From positions 2,545,001 through 2,609,000 of the forward strand of contig NC_135555.1 of NCBI RefSeq assembly GCF_964340395.1: a DNA stretch of 64,000 nt, written 5' to 3'. Source of the stretch: Glandiceps talaboti (lineage: Eukaryota; Hemichordata; Enteropneusta; Spengelidae). The position numbers were made by a program, and so were the translations under genes. Within the stretch, counting starts at the first letter, position 1, and each line of letters opens with the position of its first letter. The notes below the pieces were generated by a model. That model ran no database searches. It saw only the letters and a list, made by a program, of their open reading frames with translations, and was not told the DNA's origin. This document shows, piece after piece, positions 25,985 to 37,994 of this stretch.

Positions 25985-26542
25985 ACCACTAATGCAAAGT
26001 GATATATTTTACCTAAGAAAGTATCTCATCAGATCTAACATGTTCACAAGGAGTTTGAAGCAGTTATGAGGACTCTTTCAATCAGTCTTTTTTGTCACCA
26101 TGGCACCTTTATCTTATCAAGTCTGATCGACAGATTTATACTTACACGCCTACGTATATATACATTGAAATGAATTATGGCCAAATTATGTGAGTTTTAA
26201 ACAATCGCAGATGGTGTCATACAATAATTGGTATTTTGTATGTGCTTTTGAAAGCCCAACGTCAATCTTAGTTTCTTGTCATAAACGAACAATTTATCTT
26301 TAAGCGTAAATGTCGGTCGTTATGTGTCCTCATGATGTTTGTTAGCCGGGGTCATAGGTCATAGTACAGTACCTAAGTTATATATGGCTATCATCGACCT
26401 ATTAGCGCAATATGACCTCATTCCAGGTTCAAACAATCACTAGTATTATACACAGACTATTCACAAACACTCGTAACTCGTGATTCGTTCATGATGCAAT
26501 AAAGTATATTGTCGATAATATGCCAAATGTACACAGTTTCTA

Positions 26543-26655
26543 CCACAGGCACTCGAATCAATGTGTATGATTTAAAAAAGAAAAATATGTATGTAAATAA
26601 GTCTTATTTACATACAATACATATTTTTTCTACACATTGATTTGAGTGCCTATGG
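26543..26655. mobile_element. Fold-back (MITE-like) element
   Basis: 113 bp nearly perfect palindrome. The left arm AGGCACTCGAATCAATGTGT pairs with the right arm ACACATTGATTTGAGTGCCT, and the centre TAAATAAG/CTTATTTA closes the hairpin. No coding capacity. Flanking TTTCTAC occurs on both sides and may be a target duplication. Confidence 0.8.
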
Positions 26656-27371
26656 TTTCTACAACAGCGCCTCCCACATATTACCAGCTGTATACGTCAA
26701 TATTTGATTACATTCTAAAACTTAACGCGGTCAACAAGTGTCTGTGAGCCTATTTACTCTATACTCGTCTAGTCGTATAGCCACAGGGCAAGGGTTAACC
26801 CATATATCAAAGCTGTGGAATTCCCAGGTTTGTGAATTACTCATGCCAGAATTCAATAACACCATTTATGTAGAAGATGTATCGAGGAACTTTTGGCCAC
26901 TTCTGAACAATATTCAAAATAGAACCCTGAAATGAATCATCGTGAAAAGAAATGAAAAAATAATAGTTATGAATCAAAAACAAAAACATGTAGGTAACTA
27001 ATTCTTACAACACGGAACTATGCCAAAGGTAACCTTTGGAACAGCAATGCAAAGATTACAATATACGTTTAAGCTTAATATTAAGATGGGAAATTATTTA
27101 GGAGAAAGTACTCTCAATCCAATATATACATTTAACTTTTGCTTTGATGCAACAGTTTGGGACACACTCTAAGTACTTTCTAACAGTGTATTCAGTACTT
27201 TGATTGCCACATTTGATGATGAACCAAAATGAAGTATACACGTTGCTAAGGTGCCAGGTGTATTTGAGAAGCCATATGCCACGCATCTTGGTAGATCTTT
27301 GATTATGTACCATCATGATTCAGAAATATTTAAATAGCAAACTAGTATAAGTGAACGAAAACAACTTATTT

Positions 27372-27570
<199 letters not shown>

Positions 27571-27764
27571 TCAACTCCTACATTGACCATGGTTGGATTT
27601 TGGCGGAGGGAGTTGGGTTAGGATTAATTTAAAAACCCACTTACACTGGGCTTGGAGAGTATCATTACGCACATGAGTGGACTCCAGTATCCAGATCAGT
27701 AGTTGACCGGGTTTACCGTCGAGCCTTTGGATACAATAGGACAGCATTAGATGTACTACTTTGA

Positions 27765-27866
<102 letters not shown>

Positions 27867-28662
27867 ACATCTCCAAACTCGGCTCACGTCACTCCGAATA
27901 AGCCACATACAACGTTATCTCTACCAAGACAACCTCAACCCGTCATCATACTTCATGGATTACTTCTTCAGTAAAATCGGTAATTTAAACTACAAAAGAC
28001 AGTTACTGTTAACAATTGATATCAACCCGGACAAAACACATATGCCAGACTTCTACGTTGATTTACTACATCGTTGGAACTCAACTAAGAAACTACGTAA
28101 AGGAGACCCAGAGACCATATCGGAAATTATCAACGAACCTTTATTCCAAAACCCACTTATCCTACATCCCATCCATGGAACACCATTTACACTTCATCAC
28201 TTCGTAGACGCAGGCATTACTAAAATTGGTGACCTCATCGATAAGAATGAAAAACGCTGGCTCACCTCCACTGATATCAGCGACAAAGTTAACATTCACT
28301 CAAACCGCATACTTGCCCTCACTCTAAAAGTAACTCACCAGGCAATACCAGATATCCTAAAGATAAAAATCAACGACTACCTTGAAGACCAATCATCCAC
28401 CGAAACCCAGAACCCACATTATTCGATCGAACTTTATCACTCACCCGAACTCAACATTGCACTCTATAAACTAGAGAAAGGTGCAGTTTATAGATATTTG
28501 ATATCAGAACAACACGCTAACAAACAACCGAATAGACTAGACACTGTGTGGAGAGACATATTAAGCTTACCCGACCATCTACATCCAAACTACGAAGCAT
28601 GCTACTACCCGCCAACTATAAAGAAAGAAGGAGATCTACAATGGCGTATATTTATATTTTAA
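27867..28662 (+). mobile_element. LINE ORF2 C-terminal fragment (L1/Tx1-like)
   Basis: About 265 open codons resembling the region between the reverse transcriptase and the C-terminus of non-LTR retrotransposon ORF2 proteins. Pattern matches: E-P-L-F-Q-N-P-L-I, then H-F-V-D-A-G-I-T-K-I-G-D-L, and finally G-D-L-Q-W-R-I-F just before the stop. No endonuclease or catalytic RT motif is present. The fragment begins directly at the (GAT)n tract and ends within the ORF2 tail, so it is truncated at both ends. Clade assignment is by pattern only; the LINE call is fairly secure. Confidence 0.6.
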
Positions 28663-29353
28663 CCTTATATATACACTCCGTATGAGGGCGCACTAGTGCG
28701 CTGCCTTAAATTCCTCACTAGAAGAATCACTAACCAACTACTACATGTATACTAGTATGTGACTCTTTACCATGTAGTAACACATTTCTACGAAATACTG
28801 GACCAGAGCAATCGATTATCGAAAATTGTAGCAGCAGGACGAACCGAGTGGCGCTACTCACTGACGAATTGGTATATCAAAAAATTGATCTGTTGTTACG
28901 GTGAGTCATATGCCAGTTTCACTTTCAGACATGCTTAATAATCTCGTAATATATGACGAGGAGAGTTTACTATGCTGATATTGAGTTACATATGTAAAAC
29001 ACTAATGTTGCGGCATTGCCACGATCTATCATGACAGTAATATAAGCTCCATGTTAGTGAACAACATCGTCGCAAACCACGACCTGTTTTATGGCAACGT
29101 TCTTAACGCACCTCCCACAGGCTTATATTTCGAAATGTAGTGGTAGAAATAATAACTCTGGTTTGCGAGAATGGTGAACAACTGTGACTATATGACATTT
29201 ATTTGCCACAAAACAATATTAATGTCAAATTTAATACGTCATTGAACTCCAATCAACAGACTACAAATCAGGAAGTATATATCTGAGTTTGCCACTACAT
29301 AATATTATATGTTATGTATTAGAAACAAGACAAAAGCACTGTTTCCAACTTAC

Positions 29354-29416
29354 GAGTACAGTTCGCGGTACTTGAGGTCAGCAAAGTGCAGGCTGGTGTT
29401 CTGCTGAGTCGCTTTT
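29354..29416 (-). CDS. Orphan 63-nt exon-like block, minus strand
   Basis: A 63-nt block bounded by TTTGCAG on the 5' side and GTAAGT on the 3' side. It has one open frame (phase 2 to phase 2, 21 codons) reading KATQQNTSLHFADLKYRELY plus one. It is GC-richer and more codon-like than its surroundings. I do not recognise the product. It could be an internal exon of an unseen minus-strand gene, or an upstream exon of GT4 copy 1, whose linker also accepts phase 2, although copy 2 would then lie inside that intron. Confidence 0.35.
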
Positions 29417-30281
29417 CTGCAAATAAATATTCCATTAAAAATTAACTGTGATACAATTGAATGTACAAACAATGTCATATCTCAGACCACTATAGCCAAT
29501 ATGAGATAATTTCTCCTATTATATTTAATTGTAAGTGCGAACTATATTTTTGCAATTGTACAAAGGTATGAAGACTTCAACTTGACCATTACATGATGGA
29601 CCGTATAGTAGCGAACATGACAGTGTGACGTAAAATGGCTGTAACAGACCCGTATATTAAAGCGATGTTCTTTTGTTTCTGTGTTGCACGCTCAAACTTG
29701 ACCCAGTAGTGGTCTGGGAATTTATCTATTGAATATACGTTTAGTTGGTCAAGTTCGTTTTGTACATTGTCACAATGGTTTTAGTCTTGGAGAAAAAAAA
29801 TGTTTTGTTTTTTAATCTATACGTCTTGAGTTCATCTTTGAGTACCTACATGTATCTGTTTATAATGAACACAACACAAAGTAAAATACTTAAAGTCGAC
29901 ATTCGTGGAAAATAATTGTTGTCATTATTCAATGATTTTTGAAATTCAAAACTGTACTATTAAAAGAGTGAAAGCTTTCCGCCAATTTTGTGTACGTGTG
30001 AGATACCGTTGATCGCCGATATCTAGTAAGTTCGATCTTTCTGAATATAATACCATAACGTGACACGTTTTTTTGTGTTCATATCTGTAAAATACCAATG
30101 TTTCAAATTCTTTCTCAATATGTTTAAATATTCATAGCGAATTGAACATTACTAAACTAGATCAAATCCTATTCACTCAAAACATATACAAACAGAAAGT
30201 TTCTTATTATATATTTCAGCAATATTGAACTCTGTAAGTCTCTGGTGGTGATAGCAGTTGTTACAGTGTGACGTACCAACC

Positions 30282-30773
30282 ATGTCAGGAAAAATGTAAG
30301 TGTGCATGATATCCTTTCGCAACACTTAAGCTTCAAGAATTTTGAAGATCGAGACATTAGCCTTTAAACTTTCATAGACGACAGCATATATATTCTACTA
30401 CTTTACACGTACTTTCATATTTTTTTCATATGAAAGTACGTGTAAAGTACACGACTTGAAGTTACATAAATACATACATACATACATACATACATACATA
30501 CATACATACATACATACATACATACATACATACATACATACATACATACATACACACACACATACACACACACATACATACATACATACATACATACATA
30601 CATACATACATACATACATACATACATACATACATACATACATACATACATACATACACACACACACATACACACACACATACATACATACATACATACA
30701 TACATACATACATACATACATACATACATACATACATACATACATACATACATACATACATACATACATACAT

Positions 30774-30823
<50 letters not shown>

Positions 30824-33560
30824 AGTGTAATGTATAATGAACATTCACTATCGAGATGTTTGATTAGATAAATGGCAGCGTTTCACATATAAAATAAGAT
30901 TAATTGTGGTTTTAAACAAGATTTCATTTGGTATCTAAGAAAACATGACTAAAAAAAAGAAACAGCCCTAACAGAGTTTTGGTATATAGAATTGGAGGAA
31001 AAAGTTTCCATCGGCTAAAACATCTAATTATATTATTCTCCATGGCAATGTCTACCCTGTTTTCCTCTTTAGAAACAAGTTGAAAACACGAAATTATGGT
31101 TTTGGTATATAGAATTGGAGGAAAAAGTTTCCATCGGCTAAAACATCTAATTATATTATTCTCCATGGCAATGTCTACCCTGTTCTCCTCTTTAGAAACA
31201 AGTTTAAAACACGAAATCATGGTGATGTTGATGATGATGGTTATGATGACGTTAATGATGAGAATGAAAGGTACTTGGTTTTTATGTTTTCAATATACGA
31301 TCGAACAAACCACCAGTTTTAGATGTAACACATTTGTTGCGTTATGTTATTCAATGTGACCTGTGAGGGCGTGCTATAACAAGTTTTGGTTAGCCAACGG
31401 CTCTTTTGTTCCAACTGTCATGTTATCAATCACAAGGGAACCTGACGAAATATTATCTTAAATTATGGAGAGGAGGCTAGGACATTCAACTACCAGGGTA
31501 TACTCAAAGATCACGAATATTTAGGAACGAGTGGAAATTAAACCACTATATTTGTGAAATTCCACCTCAATATTCTTCAAAAATGTCGTTTTGTTTTTAG
31601 AACAGGAATTCGCAGAAAAAAGACCAGACTTGACGATGCTACTGGCGGGAGAAGGTAAGTTTCACTATAATAGCTAGAGTCATTTGATTTTCTTCAGCAG
31701 TTTTTGTTTCAGACTATATCCGTGTAGATTCTAGAACATATCAATATCATAAAGACTTGTACATTTTTAGAAGAATTCCGTAGTACCTATTTTACCAGTA
31801 AACTAAATAAATAAAACTTTAGGGAGGTGAGATAGGTTACACAATGGCCAACAATGCAAAGCTAGTGTATGTAATTTTTTGTAGCTGGTTTGAATCTGTT
31901 AGGACATCGAAAAGACAAATTCTCAAAAAGATTCACTTGAACTGCACACAAACAAGATCTGTGCTTGGAAATTATACCTCAAAGAATTGAAATGAACGTT
32001 TCACTTCTGGATAATTTTATTCAGAACAGAGAACTCAGTTTGACAAGGCAAGCGTTACTTTGCCTTGAACTGATAAGTTTTTATATTTGTGGAATGTCTT
32101 TTATTTTGAACAAAAAAGACGTGTCAATATTTCCGAGATTTTGCATAGAATTAAGTCTCGCATATGCACAGGAAATTGACATGGAATGAATGTTTGTTTA
32201 CTTTTTAATTCGTGGGTTGAAGTATCCTGAATCGACACAAAGTAAAATCAACTTTTGCTTGGAAGTGGTTACAAATAAAGTACTTGCTGATATCATATCT
32301 GGTGTATTTCTATACATTCACAGAGCCATCTTACTCATAAATGATGTATGGGGAGCTAGTGACGGCGGGTTTGCTACTATTCATCGCATGGTGGCTAATC
32401 TGGCCAAAGAGTGGAATCTTAAAGTCTACGTCATGGCAGTCAAAGCTGATGAAAAAGATCTCACCGATATGAAGGACAGGGGTATCAACTTCATTCTACC
32501 AGAGATAGGAAAATACTTCCCTAAAGTAGAACCGAACCTTGAATGGTTAAGACTCTATCGCTCATACTACCCTCACCTCAAGGAAAGAATCCCAACGTTA
32601 GATTTCGTTGTTGGTCAAACGTATATCACAGATACCATGGCGATCAGTATACGAGAAGGTTTATACCCGAAGGCGAAGGTAGTTGTGTTGAACCAAGACA
32701 TACCAGAAGACACAGGGGTACACAAAGATACCTGGAGTCCTGCGACGGTGGAAACGGACGAAGTTTATTTCCTGAAAGCAGCAATGGAGGTGGATTTTGC
32801 TGTCTCAATCGGACCACGAACGAAGAGTCACTTCGAGAATAAATATCGGGCACTGCCAGACAAATCCAAACTAACACACATTGAGTATTTGCCCAGGCCA
32901 GACCAGAAATTCTTCGACATCGAGATGACGGCTCCTGACAGTGACGATATCGTATGGCGAGTTGTAGTCTTTGGTAGAGTGAAAGGAAAAGAAAAGTTGA
33001 GGGGATATGATCTTGTTACTGAGGCCATGGCTAGAGTTTCAACAATCTTCCATTCCGTTAAGAAGGGCGCTCCAAAATTAGTCATTCGTGGTGTAGAAAA
33101 AGATGATAGTGCTGCCAGTAAAGCATTCTTTGATAAGCATAACAAGAGTGGACATCTTCAGGTGGTTATGCTGCCGTACGGAACACAGGATGCTATTCGC
33201 TGTGACCTCCAGCAAAGTCATCTCTGCATCATGGCTTCTCGAAGTGAACCGTTTGGGATGGTTGCCTTTGAAGCCATGGCAACCGGAATTCCGACATTAG
33301 TGACAAGAAACTCTGGAGTGGCAGAATTCTTGAAGGCGGATGAAGAATGCTCACTTTTCGCCTGTAATGTTACTGTCGACGCAGGTTTCGGTGAAGTCTC
33401 AAAAGAAGAGGACATCGGTAAATGGGAAGAAGCCATTAGAGGTGTTCTTTGTGAGTATAGTGTCGCTTTCAAGAGAGCAGAGAAAATAAAAAATTGCTTA
33501 GCCAAGTCCGACAAAATCAAGAAGTCCTTCAATGACTTAAAACGTATTTTGACCGAATGA
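30282..33560 (+). CDS. GT4-like glycosyltransferase, copy 3
   Basis: Group 1/GT4 glycosyltransferase, GT-B fold. Proposed exons: 30282-30295 (ATG, MSGK, then GTAAGT), 31601-31654 (basic linker TGIRRKKTRLDDATGGRR) and 32324-33560 (catalytic, 1237 nt, exactly as in copy 2). Both joins are phase 2, giving 434 aa. Landmarks: I-N-D-V-W-G-A-S-D-G-G-F-A-T-I-H; P-R-P-D-Q-K-F-F; V-F-G-R-V-K-G; and the E-x7-E motif in S-E-P-F-G-M-V-A-F-E. Differs from copies 1 and 2 at the first loop (D-V-W in place of D-E-W). The frame also stays open upstream of the acceptor at 32324, but that stretch is intron-like and unlike the paralogues. AATAAA occurs 11 and 139 nt after the stop. Intron 1 contains a CATA array and a 123-bp duplication. 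The first exon is the least certain part. Confidence 0.86.
30469..30818. repeat. Compound (CATA)n/(CA)n microsatellite
   Basis: 350 bp of CATA repeats interrupted by CA blocks in a repeated higher-order pattern, in intron 1 of GT4 copy 3. Frames on both strands are artefacts. Confidence 0.98.
30977..31222. repeat. 123-bp tandem duplication
   Basis: Two head-to-tail copies of a 123-bp segment beginning TTTTGGTATATAGAATTGGA, differing at only a few sites, so recent. In intron 1 of GT4 copy 3. Confidence 0.95.
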
Positions 33561-33698
33561 AAAGAACGCAAATAAAATAAGCAATTATGTTTACGACGAA
33601 GAATTGATGATCTCATCGAGTTAAACTGTGTAAGTTCTATTAGAGTTACAGAAGAAATATAACATTTATGCAAATTAACCTTTTCAACTGACAAAGCC

Positions 33699-33704
33699 AA
33701 TAAA
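33699..33704 (+). terminator. Polyadenylation signal, GT4 copy 3
   Basis: AATAAA 139 nt after the stop, matching the 140-nt spacing in copy 2. A second AATAAA at 33571 is probably too close to the stop to be the main site. Confidence 0.45.
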
Positions 33705-34005
33705 CAAGCTAACACATATATTGTGTTGTAAGTTTACCAAGTTAGAGTGAGTAAAAATATAACATACGGTAGGGTACGAGACATACATTTGATGCTCAGA
33801 TGAAGAGGAAAAGGATACAGATGCTATATTCGACAAAATATAAGAAAATTTTTGCGCCATTTTGATTTAGTTCACTCATCGCAATCATGTGTCAGTTGGA
33901 TCCAGGAAAATTGTGATAAAACACGAAATAGCTTTGGAAACTTTAATCCACTATATCAATTTTCAATATGACTTTATGGTACCATAACAGAATTGTCGTT
34001 TGGTC

Positions 34006-34269
<264 letters not shown>

Positions 34270-34959
34270 ATTTTAAATCTAGTGATTGACATTTAATCTA
34301 GTTATTTATACCTGGCATATAACCAACACATAGCAGTCGATCAAGTTCACACACTTTTCAGTTTTTTGTCGCTATATTTCTTCACTCATCTCAAAAATAA
34401 CATTGTGTGACGTCTAATGAAAACGTTTCAAATAGTACAGATCTTTATTACAACTTTAAGAATGCATTCTATCTGCACAGGAAAGGCTACAGAAAAAAAG
34501 TATCATTATACTAATTTGGACAAAAATATACTTTGACATAGCAAAATAGAGCTTATATTGTGACGTCTAAATACGATGAATAAATAGCGTACATGCTTTC
34601 ATAGAGAAATGGTTAAAACGAAATAGCCTACAAATGATACCACTGAGGGCGTTGTTACCAGTTATTGGGTTAGTCAAGTACTTTTCTGTGACACTGTGCA
34701 CAGGTACTTGTAAATGTGAATTGTTACTTCGACAGAACTCAAAACATGAAGACAGGACTAGCTCTGTTGTCAGGAGTTTGGGGTTTACAGTGTTATGTTT
34801 GTAAAATTGCTTATTATTACATTGTACACTTCTCAGAATAAAAAGTGATTTTGATGCTGTATACAATTGGTCTGTATATCATGTCCTGTATTAAAATCAA
34901 TATAATTTTGGTGAAAGTTTACTTCAGAGTCTATGTTTTGGTTGGCAGACATGTTTATC

Positions 34960-35180
34960 ATGGTTGGTTGCTCGGAGAAACCAGATCAGGCAAGACAAGC
35001 ATAAAGGTAAATCTGACAGACTGATCATGTAAGGCAAGTGTAAGGGTAAATTTGCTTGGCTGATCATGCAAGGTAAACATATGGGTAAATTTGATTGGCT
35101 GATCATGCAAGGTCAACACAATGGTATGCAAATTTGATAGCCTGATCATGTATGGCAAACATGAGGATACATCTGATTGG
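34960..35180. repeat. 39-bp degenerate tandem repeat, about 6 units
   Basis: Diverged units centred on TGATCATGCAAGGTAAACAT, period 39 bp. Older than the microsatellites. The minus-strand frame shows a 13-residue periodicity, but no gene context. Confidence 0.8.
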
Positions 35181-35477
35181 ATAAAGAAACAACCTCTTCA
35201 GTCTTTCTAAAATTAATCTGGTTTGTTTGTTTGTTACTTTGTTATTGAAAACTGTGGTTGTGATCATGTAATGTTGTACATGTTTCATAAAATCAGAAGA
35301 GTTAAAAATGATAGTTTAACTTTACAAAATAACTCTTTGACAATGAATATGGCCACAAAATATGACCAGTTCCTCCATTAATACAATAATAGGGTACATA
35401 TCAATAAAAATACTGACTGTAATTATTATATTTCATTTTTCTATGTGTTGATATATGTCAATAAAGATCTTTACAGA

Positions 35478-35576
35478 TTAAGAATTTACTGTGCTCCAGT
35501 GGATTAAGAATTTACTGTGCTGGATTAAGAATTTACTGTGCTGGATTAAGAATTTACTGTGCTGGATTAAGAATTT
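35478..35576. repeat. 21-bp tandem repeat, about 5 units
   Basis: Near-identical units GGATTAAGAATTTACTGTGC; the last is diverged. Confidence 0.9.
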
Positions 35577-36979
35577 GCTGCCTTGGCTAAAGATGAATGG
35601 CATGTTAAAACACTCACAACAAATTGAAGGTATAGAAATAGTGACTCTAAAACCATAATATTGAAAATCTAATATACTAAACAGACAAGCACAAATCTTC
35701 ACAGACATATATGTTTAAAACTTTGAAAATAAATTCACTATAATATTTGCATAAAGAATTGCATAAGCATGACAATAAGTGAATATGAAATGATCTTACT
35801 CAACTTACTAAATGTAAAATAAAATATGAAAGGTACAGCCAAAGACAAACAATGTTTAAAATTTGGAGTTGCACTATTCTGGTAGGAAATGTTAAAATTC
35901 TTGTACAGGCACTCACTTTATTATAACATACTGGTAAATCTTGGGTTGGTATAGATAATATTTTTCACTCCATAGTGACCATGTCTTGAACTTCTTGTGA
36001 AAATTATTGCTTTAACTAATATAGAGAGATTTTTCACTATTTTCCTCAAAAATGTATCTAGTTTTGAAATTTGCTTTGTTCATCATCAGTGTATTTATGA
36101 TGAAAATTACAATCAGAGATATGAAATGATTGGAAAAATTTAATAAGTTTTGGTCCAAACTAATGATTGAATTTTATCAAAACAATATGACAACTTTTGT
36201 TGGTTAAACGTAGACAAGAGTGAAAGCTGGTTGCATAAATGACTTTGGCAAGAATTCTGAATAGCTAATGGCAGTGCTTTGACTCCTATTATCTTTTCTG
36301 CAGTGAATCATACATCATAGATCTTTGATGGGACTGCGAATCAGTGATTAAAATTTGAAATATTTCATTTTTTGTGTTTGATAATGATGATGGATTTACT
36401 ACCACAAGCAGCAATTTTAGCACCAACATGTGACAGAACTCACAATACATACAAAAAAAATTTCAATATTTAAGTTCTAAAAAATGTTGTGATTATGGGT
36501 GCAAAAATCTTGTCATCTGAACAATACTACAAGCAGAACCGACAATGGTATGTGATACAAGTTATCAATAAATCATATAACATCTGACAAAAATATAGAT
36601 CAAGAATAAATTCAATCATCTATCGTCAAGTCAAGTCAAGTCAACTGCACTATCTAAACTAGTTTAGTGAAAGAGCTGCATGCAAATGTGCATATACTGT
36701 TGAGTGAACAGCACTGAGCTAATATAATCATGTTGTACGTACTGAGAAGCAACACAACTAAATGAGCATAACAGAAGAGTGTAACACTAGCAGTCTGTTC
36801 ATTTATATTTAGCAATGGAAACTAAAACAAGAAATTTGAAAAAATTCAAAACATTATGTTCTATAAAAATTGAATAAATTTTTAACACAAAATTATAAGC
36901 CTGGCAAAATGTTTATTAAAGTTTTTAATGTAGTTACTATCACTAATAGTTCAAGATGACCTTACATAAAACATTTTTG

Positions 36980-37191
36980 CACCAGACAGACCTAGATTAG
37001 AATTTGTAGACCAGAAAAAGCTACATCACAATTTGTTTGGCCAGAGAGTGTTAAATCAGGACCCATTGGGCCAGACAGAGCTAAATCAGAACCTGTTGGG
37101 CCAGACAGGGTTAAATTAGAACCTGTTGGGCCAGACAGTGTTTAATGAGGTCCTGTTGGACCAGAAACTTTCAAAGTTTCAGCCTGTTGGA
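36980..37191. repeat. 30-bp tandem repeat after the C19orf12 stop, 7 units
   Basis: Seven diverged 30-bp units (core GGGCCAGACAG) starting 15 nt past the C19orf12 stop, so within its 3' UTR. On the minus strand several units read in one frame as a decapeptide resembling PTGSDLALSG, interrupted by stops in the outer units. Confidence 0.85.
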
Positions 37192-37205
37192 CAGTCATCC
37201 TATCT

Positions 37206-37981
37206 TCAATCAACGATTACCATCTTTAATTCATCATTAAAGTAAGTTTTCAACCCATACAACATTTTCCTCCGCACTTGTTCATCTCCTGCGACCATTT
37301 TGTTTAGTGCTGTAAAATCTTCAGTTGTAAGGCTCCTGAACGCAAGGTTGAAATACTCTTGTAGTTGGACTCTCTGCTCTTTGTTCATGTCAATCAAGAT
37401 ATCTGACACTGGACGGAATTTACCCTTAGTTGCCCATGCACCCCATGCACCTCCAAGTGCACCACCTGTAAGACATGAATTAGATTATACAATTTCTGCA
37501 TATATTGCAATGAAGTACCGATAATAAGAATGAACAACTATGTACATCTATCATTGAATTTATAATATGGTTAAAAGTCATAACTGGTGTGGCATTTTTC
37601 AGAATTTTTGTTTTTATTTTGACTTGCTTATGTTGTTTACTCACTAAAGTTTCGTAGTGATCAAACTCTATCAACACCCCGCTAAGCAGTGGAAAGTCTC
37701 AGACACCGTCAAAGTTGTGAAACCAAATTAGTATAACTGCTTGTGGTATTTGCAATACAAATTGACCTATTTTTACTTTAAGGTGCACGACATAGTAAAA
37801 CTGTAACTGTTATATCCTTACCCACAGCAATGCCGACAGGTCCTCCCAGTAATCCACCTACTGTAGCAAAGCTTCCAGCTATCAATCCTCCCTTCAATGT
37901 CTGGCGTACTGCCACTTTCATCTGCTCTTCCTCCGACAACATTGCCAACAAACGTATCAACTCTTCAGCATTGACTGGCAT
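37206..37981 (-). CDS. C19orf12 homologue (glycine-zipper membrane protein)
   Basis: Homologue of human C19orf12, a mitochondria/ER-associated membrane protein whose loss causes MPAN/NBIA4 neurodegeneration. Coding exons 37822-37981 (ATG at 37981) and 37206-37465, joined G|GT in phase to give 139 aa; the human protein is 141-152 aa. Visible: an N-terminal helix with E-E-L-I-R-L-L-A-M-L-S; a glycine-zipper hairpin about residues 33-62 (G-G-L-L-G-G-P-V-G-I-A-V-G-G-A-L-G-G-A-W-G-A-W), matching human GGLVGGPPGLAVGGAVGG; then K-F-R-P-V-S-D-I-L and a helical C-terminal half. An AG acceptor 13 nt before the ATG (exon edge at 37994) implies a separate noncoding 5' exon, not located. The gene diverges from TP53INP at 44.5 kb. 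Confidence 0.93.
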
Positions 37982-37994
37982 TGTGAACTATCTT

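Noticed and set aside
26738-26935. Open frame with SKLWNS, reminiscent of a retroelement RT tail
   Set aside because: Too short and lacking further family pattern.
32190-32323. Upstream in-frame extension of GT4 copy 3 starting MFVYFLIRG
   Set aside because: Has no counterpart in copies 1 or 2 and precedes a clear acceptor that aligns with theirs; treated as intron.
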